Source: Clostridium_AI sp002297865 (lineage in GTDB: Bacteria > Bacillota > Clostridia > Lachnospirales > Lachnospiraceae). From it: a DNA stretch of 53,909 nt. The stretch covers positions 1 through 53,909 of the forward strand of contig CALFNR010000048.1 in assembly GCA_937903005.1 (NCBI GenBank), read 5' to 3'. Below the pieces are notes generated by a model, which ran no database searches, was not told the origin of the DNA, and was given only the letters and a program-made list of their open reading frames with translations. How positions within the stretch are numbered: the first letter of the stretch is position 1; every line of letters starts with the position of its first letter. Made by a program: the position numbers and the translations under genes. Positions 43,701 through 52,700 of this stretch are shown in pieces.

Positions 43701-46700
43701 CTCTCATAAAACTGATGGTAAGTAACTGTGTGTTCTTGTGAAATCAATGCAATTCTATCCGCCATTTCTGGTCTTTGTACAAGTTCTTTTAGTAAGGTAT
43801 TCAAAGTCTTATAGGATAATGGATTCACTGGCTGATTAAATTCTGTACAAATCAGCTGTTCTTCCTTAGGAGAAGCACTTCGGATATCTCCAATACAGCA
43901 TTCTGGGTTCAATGCTACCTGTCGTAAAACCGTAATAAAGTGTTCAAGGAACAGCTCTGCACTATCCTTCTTATATAAATCACTGTTATACTCAAGTCCT
44001 AATGCAATCTCTCCTGTATTGTAGTATACATAAAATGTCAGGTCGAACTTGGACACACGAATCTCTGATTCCGCTCTTATTACTTTAAGGTCATTAAAAT
44101 TAGCCTGTACTGCTTCGTTGTTCTGAACAACTAGCATGACATCGAACAAAGGATTTCTTGACAAATCTCTGTCTGTCACAACCTCTTCCACAATTTCCTC
44201 TAGGGTAAATTCCTGGTTGTCATATGCCTGTAAGCAGACTTCTTTGATTTCTCCTAAGAACTTAGAGAAGGTCTTTTTCTTCTCTGGCTTTCCACGAAGC
44301 GGCAATGTGTTGACAAACATACCGAGCATGGATTCTGTATCTTCATGGGTTCTTCCACTAAATGGACTTCCCACAATAATGTCTTCCTGTCTGCTGTATT
44401 GTCCAAGCAGCACTTGAAGGGTTGCAAGGTAAAACATAAATTCTGTACAATCCTCTTTTGCTGTAAATGCTCGAATATCCTGTGCTAACTCCTCATCTAC
44501 TGTCATGTGTACCGTCTGGCCTTCATGAGACTGTTCACTCTGTCTTGGATAATCAAGAGGCATCTCTAATACTGGAAGTTCCCCTTCTAAATGGCTTAAC
44601 CAGTACTGTTTCTGCCCTTCCATATCCTTAGTTGCAATCCATTCACTGTAATCTTTATACTGTCTTTCAGGTGGCGTCACCGTTTCTCCATTGTAAAGTG
44701 CTATAAACTCTCTTATAAAGTTTCCAACACTCATGCCATCCCCAATTATATGGTGAATATCTAGTAATAAAAGATAGCTTTCTGTCTGCTTCACAAGTTC
44801 CATTCGGATTAGCGGATCATTTTCCAGATCAAACGGCTGGACAAACTGATGAATCAGTTCGATTTCCTCTCTATCCTCCTTATCTTCCACAAAGGTAAAT
44901 GGTGCTGTACGGTCTTCTAATACCTTCTGAACAAGTGCCCCCTCCTGCATCAAGAATTGGGTTCTGAGTATCTCATGGTTTCTTACCAATTGGGTAAATG
45001 CTTCTTCTAAGCGTTCCTTCACGACATTTCCTTCTAAGCGGATTACCTGTGGCATGTTGTAAAGGATACCTTCCTTATCGAGCTGAGATGCCAGATACAC
45101 CTGTTTCTGAACAGAGGACATTGGATAGAATTCCTTTACTTTGGCTGTTGGAATGTGCTGTAAATCTTCCTGCTCCTCGCTTGCAATGGTTTCTGTAAGT
45201 TCTTCCACAATCTTGGCAAGTTCCTTTGGAGTTCTTTCTTTGAAAATGTCTTTCAGGCCCACTTTCACGCCTAATTCCTGTTCTATGCGGTTTGCAAGTC
45301 GGTTGGCTCGCAGGGAATGTCCTCCTAACAGGAAGAAATCATCGTCACGTCCAACCTTATCAATTCCAAGAATCTCTTCAAAAATCTGGCTTATCACAGT
45401 TTCCTGTTTTCCTTGTGGTACTTGGTAGTGTTCCCCAGTTTTCATTCGTCCCTTATCTTTTGGCAACGCCTTACGGTTCAGTTTTCCATTGCCAGTCAAC
45501 GGAATCTCGTCTATCTGCATCATATACGATGGAAGCATATATTCTGGAAGCTTTTCCTTTAACTGTTCTCTTACTTTGGCTAAATCCAGCTGTTTACTGG
45601 AAACAACATATGCATGAATGGATTTATCTCCTGTTTCATCTGTGTGAGCAATTACAGCACAGTCTTTTACGTCTTTCTGGCCTCGCAGTACACTTTCAAT
45701 CTCTTTTAACTCAATTCTAAAGCCTCGAATCTTAACCTGTTCATCCATTCTGCCCATATACACAATATTTCCGTCTGGAAGCCATCTTGCCAAGTCTCCT
45801 GTACGGTACAGCCTTCCTGTTCCGTATGGATTGTTAACAAACTTCTCTTTTGACATATCTGGAAGGTTCACATAACCCTTGGCAACGCCAGCACCGCCGA
45901 TACACAGCTCACCTGGTACTCCGATTCCTGCAAGTGCATCTTGGTTTTGAATGTACACCTTGCCGTTATCCACTGGCTTACCAATGGTAACCTTCTTAGT
46001 TCCTCTTATACAGTCATAATAGGTTGCGTAAATACTTGCCTCGGTAGGACCATATGCATTTACAATGAGAAACTCATCATTAATGCCTGTCATAAGTTTA
46101 TAGAACTGTGTAACGCTATCGGCTCCTAACGCCTCCCCAGCAGCAATTACATAACGCAGACCCGCAAGCTTTTTAGCAAGCTTTGGATTGTCTTGTGCCG
46201 TAGAAATAAATAACTGTAGCATGGATGGAACGAAGTTTACTACTGTAATGCTATACTGTTCAATTAACTCACTGATTCTCTCTGGATCTTTTTCCGCTCC
46301 TGGTTCTGGCAATACTAAGGCTGCTCCCGCTACAGTAAACCAGAATATTTCGCTGGCAGAAACATCAAAGCAATATGATGTTTTCTGAAGAATCGTGTCA
46401 TTTTCCCCAAGAGTATATCTAGACTGTAAACTGTACATAATGTTCAGCAGTCCTCGCTGATAGTTCATAACACCTTTTGGTTCTCCTGTTGTTCCTGATG
46501 TGTATATCGCATATAGAATCCGATCCGCATCATATGCCACTGGCTGAAAGACATTTGTTGCTTTCATGCTTTCCTTGTCTGCTAAGTCTAATACCTGATA
46601 ACCTTGTTTGCAATCGCCATGATAAACCAGTACCATAGCTGGTCTGCAGTCTTTTAGAATGTACTCGATCCTCTCTTCTGGATAACGTGGATCAATTGGC

Positions 46701-49700
46701 ACATAGGCAGCGCCTGCCCTTACCGCCCCGTAAATTGCAATCATCATTTCTATGCTTCGTTCTGTAATGACAGCTACATAATCACCTGGTTTTACCCCTC
46801 GCTCTTGAAGTACTGCTGCTAAATCGGTTACCTGCTTATTAAACTCTTCATAGGTCACTTGCCGCTCTGGACTAATCAGTGCGATCTTGTGTGGAATTCG
46901 TTCTGCCTGTTTTTCTAACAGGCTGCTAAATGAGTTTTCATACTCTTTATAACCTCTGTCCGTTTCATTGAATTGCGTTAGGATACGTTTTTTTTCTTCC
47001 TCCGTTACCAATGTCAATGCACTAACCTTCTGTTGTAGATTTTCTGCCATCTGCATAAGAATCTGTTCAAAATGAACCAGAATCCGCTCGATTTGTGTGT
47101 CTGCATATTCATTTGGATTATAGAGCAGTTCTGCATGCAGCTGATTCCCACTCATATTCATGCTAAGTGTTAATGGGTACTCTGTCTGCTCCCTTGCGTA
47201 AACAGGCTGGGCCTTAAGTGCATATTCACTTTGTCCTGTTACATTTTCCTTAACGTAGTAGTTTTCAAATGCATATAAGCTTCCAACTTGACCATTTTCA
47301 ATGCCAGCCCGCTTTTTAATGTCTGCCAGACTTACTGTTGCATACTGTTCGGAATCATTATCTGCTTCTTTTACTTGCGCTAAAAGTTCCTGAATGGTTA
47401 CTTCGTCACTACTCATAATCCTTGATGGAACAGTGTTGACAAATAGTCCTGCTATCTCTTGTACATCTTTTACTGGAACATTTCTTCCAGAGGTTACTTT
47501 ATCGAATATGATATCATCTGTTTTATTATATCTTTGAAGCAGAATACCCCAGGCTGTTTCACAGAAGGTACTTGCCGTTACTTCCTGTTCGGACATCAAG
47601 TGTTTCATGCCTTCGGTAATCTCTGGCTTAATCACAATGCTGTAACGTTTCATTTGTTCTTTGGAAGCCTCTGCCGGCTCATCTGCTGGAATGGATGATT
47701 CATTTTCATAGGCTTCTAGCTGTCTATCCCAGTACTCATATGCTTCGCTTGTCTTTGCCTGCTCTAGATACTGTACGTAGCGGCTGTATGGTGTCATAGC
47801 CTGACTGGCAGCTCTTGCTTCCTCAACTAGCTTATCGTAGGATTCCCCTCGGTTTCGTTTTTCATAATAAGAGAACAGATCTCCTAGAATCAAACTCATA
47901 CACCATCCATCCAGAATGATATGATGGAAACTTAGAAGCATTTGGCTCTTTCCTTCTGCTAATCTGATAAAATGCATTCGGATTAACATATCCTGTTCAA
48001 AGTCAAATCCTCTCTCTAAGTCCTTCTGGCGTAGTTCTTCTGCCATTTGCATGGCTTTGTCTAGTGAATACGCTGTGTAATCTGCCTCTGTGAATTCCAG
48101 TGGTCTTCCTGTGCTAGTAACCTGTAGTGGTCTAGGCATGTTGTTGTAGAAAATTGCGGTTGTTAGCACTGGATGCTTTTCTATCATCAACGAAAATGCT
48201 TCCTTCAGATAGTTTGCATCTACCTGTCCCTGTAGCTCGTATACCGCCTGAATCACATAATTTTGTGTATCTTCCTGTACCTGACAGGATAGCAGCATAC
48301 CTTCTTGCATGGACGTTAAGCCATAAATATCGGTTACATTTGCTGTGCCGAGTGCTTTTTCTATCTGTACAAGTTCTTCTCGTTTCAGGTCATTTGCCGT
48401 AAAGTCTGATACGGTCTTTGTAACCTGTGCAGCTGTACAGCAGTGTCTGCTAATCTCTTGTAGTACTTTCTTATACTGTTCTATAAATTCGTTTATCTGA
48501 TTCTTGGATAACAGCATCTGGTTGTAGATAACGGTATATACCAGTTTTCCATTCTGCACGGCTCCATTCATCGAGATATCCCATGGCAGTTTATTTTCCC
48601 TTGCAATCATCTGGCCAGCTGGCAGGTGATGTGGATTGTATTCATCTGTGACTTTACCATGGTAATTAAAGCTGAGTACCAGTTGTTCTGCAATCCTAGA
48701 CTCATTCAGAAGACCAAAGCTTCTTCCACAGGATGGTACTTTTCGCATGGTATCTTTTGTGCTAATGATACAGTCTTCCAGGTTTTCCCCTGTCTCAAAT
48801 ACTAATGGATATAAAGTTGTAAACCAGCCTACGGTACGGTCTGTTTCAAGGCCTTCTTGCAGCTCTTCCCTTCCATGTCCTTCCATCCAGATTCCTGTCT
48901 TCTTACTATGGAATGTCTGGCAGACTGCTTTTATGAATCCACTGATCAGAAGTTCTTCTGGTTTCGTCCCATATGGGCGGTTAGCGGATTTCAGAAGTTT
49001 CGCTGTTAATTCTTCCTCTAGGCTAAAGCAGATTGTCTGGTTACCAGTCTCCATGGTTTCGCATTTATTTATCTGGTCGTACTGAACGGACTCTAGCTGT
49101 TTTATCATCTGAATCCAATATGGCTTATCTTTCTTTGCATTTTCTTTGCATACTCCCGACAGAACACTAGCCCATTGCTGATAGGATGCTGTTTTCTTAG
49201 GAAGCACAATCTCTTTTCCATCTTCTAACTGATTGCAAGCCGTCTTAAGATCCTGTGCTAGAATGCTAAAGGACACACCATCTACTACTAAATGATGAAC
49301 GATGAGCAGTACAAAGTTTTCCTTCTGCTTAGCTTTTTTGTCCGTGCAAGCACCACCGAAATTCTTTTCATTTTGGAAATACACTGCATGAACCATTGGT
49401 CCATGTAACAAATCCATGCTTGCCTGCTGTTCTTCACAGATACGATACATTTCCTCCTGTGTCTGTATGCCGTAATCGCAGACTTCCATCTTATAAAGCT
49501 GTTCACTGCTCTTTGCTTCCTCCATGGAACGTATCACTAGTTTTCCATTCTGATATACGGCACGTAACATATCATGATGTCCTACTAATGCCTTAAGTGC
49601 CTCTCTTACCTGTACCTCACTAGCTCCTCCAACAAAGATGAGCATAGACTGGTTAAAATGCTCTTTCTTCTGAAGATTCCATTCTACAAAAGACTTAAGC

Positions 49701-52700
49701 ACTGGCACTGGTACTACTTCACCTGTTATCTCACCCTGTTCATAATGTGTTTCTTCTTTTCTAGTCAGTACTTTCGCAATATTCTTCGGTGTTCTTCCTT
49801 CCATCACCTGTTTTAAGCTGATTTCATACCCAGCTTGTCTAAGCATAGAAATAATGCGGATTGCCTTAATGGAATCTCCACCAAGTGAAAAGAATCCATC
49901 TTCTACACCAACACGGTCAATTCCAAGAATCTCTTCATACAAATGACATACGGTTTCTTCCTCTTGATTCTTAGGTGCTGCATAGGAGTTTTCGCTCATC
50001 GCCTCAATCCAAGGAAGTTTTCTCTTATCGAGCTTTCCATTGTTTGTAATCGGAATCCTGTCAATCTGCATCAGATAAGATGGAATCATGTATTCTGGCA
50101 GGAACTCCGATAATGCTTCACGAATTGCCTGTCCTTCCACTTTCTTATCTGCTACATAATAAGCGCTGACTGCCTTGCTTCCCTGTTCTTCACGAATGGT
50201 AACCGCACAGTCTTTAATGTCCTCCAACTGACGGATGCTGCTTTCAATTTCACCTAGCTCAATACGGAATCCACGAATTTTCACCTGTTCATCAAGTCTT
50301 CCAAGATACCTAACTGTACCATCGCTATTCCATCTAGCCAAGTCTCCACTATGATAAAGCATGCCTTCTCCAAATGGATTCTTCGTAAACTTCTGGGCTG
50401 TCAGTTCTGGAAGGTTCAGATACCCTCTCGCTAATCCAGCTCCAGCAATACATAATTCACCTGGCACCCCAATTCCACATAGTTTATCACCATTCATGAT
50501 GTAAACCTGAGTCTCAGAAATTGGCTTTCCGATTGGAATATCATCGAAATCAGCTGGTATCTCATACGTCGTTGTAAATGTTGTATTTTCCGTTGGTCCA
50601 TATCCATTATGAAGCCTTACTCTGCTTTCATGATTCTTAAGCATATGCACATGGTCTGGTGACAGTTTCTCTCCACCTATCAGCAGATCCCTAAGATTAT
50701 CAAATAAATGCTGGTCATCTGTTATCATCTGGTTAAACAGTGTAGATGTCATCCACATAGTATCTACTTGATACTTCTCAATTGCAGCCTTTAACTGCTG
50801 CACATCAAGTATCACTTCCTTTTCTCCTACCACTAATGTTCCACCGTTTAACAGCGGACCCCAGATCTCTAATGTGGAGGCATCAAATGCCATAGAACCA
50901 GTCTGTAATACCACACGGCTTTCATCCATAGTCAGGAAATTTGTATTCTTCACTAATCGAATGATACTCTTCTGCTCAATCGTACTTCCCTTTGGCTGTC
51001 CTGTCGTTCCTGATGTGTAAATAATATAGGCAAGATCGCTTCGTCGGCTTTTATTTTCTGGATTTTCCTGTTTCACGGCACCATCGACACGAAGCTTTAC
51101 GCATTCTGTCTGTGGCTCCATCTCTCCTGTCAGAATCAGTGCTTTGCACTGGCTATCCTGCAGAATATACTGGATTCTTGCTTCTGGATAATTACTGTCA
51201 ATCGGCACATAAGCACCACCTGCCTTAATAATACCAAGAAGTCCAACTACCGTATTCAGGTTACGTTCTGCCATAATTGCAACTGGAACATCATTTCGAA
51301 TACCTAATGCTCGTAATCGTTCTGCTACTGCATTCGCACGGGCATTTAACTGTTCATAAGTAAGCGTTTCCTCACCACAAGCTACTGCTACGTGACTTCC
51401 ATTCTTCTTCACCTGCTCTTCAAAGTAGGCAGTCATATCTGGTCCATCTAAATCCATAGTGGATGGCTGGTTAAACTTTTCTAATATAACGTTCTGTTCC
51501 TCAATGCTACAGATACCAATCTGTTCTATCTGCTGTTCTGGATTCTCCATCACTTGTTCTAAAACAAGGACATAATGGTCTAACAGCTTTCTTGCACTTT
51601 TCTCTTCATAAAGGGCACTAGCGTATTCAAGTGCGATGCAATAACCATCACCCTCCGCTTCAATATGGAAGGTCAGGTCAAACTTCGCAATTCTTCTCTT
51701 GATTCCACTTGCCTTGGCTTTCACATCATGGAAGTTATATACCGTTTCCTCATTGTTCTGCAGAACCAGTACTACATCGAATAATGGATTTCTTGCAAGA
51801 TCTCTTACCACATTGATTTCGTTTAGCAGTTCCTCTAATGGGTAATCCTGATGCTCGTAACCATTTAAGCAAGTCGTTTTAACCTCTCCAAGGAATGTAG
51901 CAAATGGCTTATCATGTTCTGGCATTCCCCTTATCGCAAGGGTGTTGACGAACATACCGAGCATTTTCTCTGTATCCCTATGAGTTCTTCCACTAATTGG
52001 GCATCCTACAACTACATCTTCCTGACGGCTGTAACGGCCAAGCATAACCATAAGTCCTGCCATGAAAATCATGTATTCTGTAGTGCCCGTTTCCTTCGCA
52101 AGTTTCTCTAATGATGACACGAACTTCTTGTTTACCTTTATTGATACCACATTTCCATCATGCCCCTGTTCACTTGTTCTTGGATAATCTAGTGGCATCT
52201 CCAGAATCGGAATCTCGCCTTGGAACTGATTCTTCCAGTATGCTGCCTGTGCATCAAAGTTACGCATGCTCATCCACTGGCTGTAATCACGATACTGCCT
52301 TGGCATGGTGTCATAGGTCTTGCCATTGTAAATGTCTATAAACTCCTTAAGAAAGATTCCCATGCTCATTCCATCGCCAACGATATGATGCATATCGAAT
52401 AAAAGCATATAGCCTGTCTTTCTCTTAATCAGCTCCATTCGAACTAAACAGTCATTTTGAAGATCAAATGGTTTCACGAATGCTTCCATCAGTTCTTCAT
52501 CACTTCGGTTTTCCTGTCCTTCGGTATAAACAAACTGTGCTTTCCGTTCTGCTAACACTTTCTGAACAGCTTCCCCATTATGAAGGCTGAATACTGTTCT
52601 TAATATTTCATGGCGCTCCACCATTGTCTGTAATGCATGTTCTAATGCGGATACATTTACCGCTCCTTCCATCTGAATTGCCTGTGGCATATTATAAAGA

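Noticed and set aside
21863..52402. Numerous plus-strand open frames of 60-142 codons inside the NRPS genes
   Set aside because: They are antisense shadows of conserved catalytic domains, without ribosome binding sites or family motifs.
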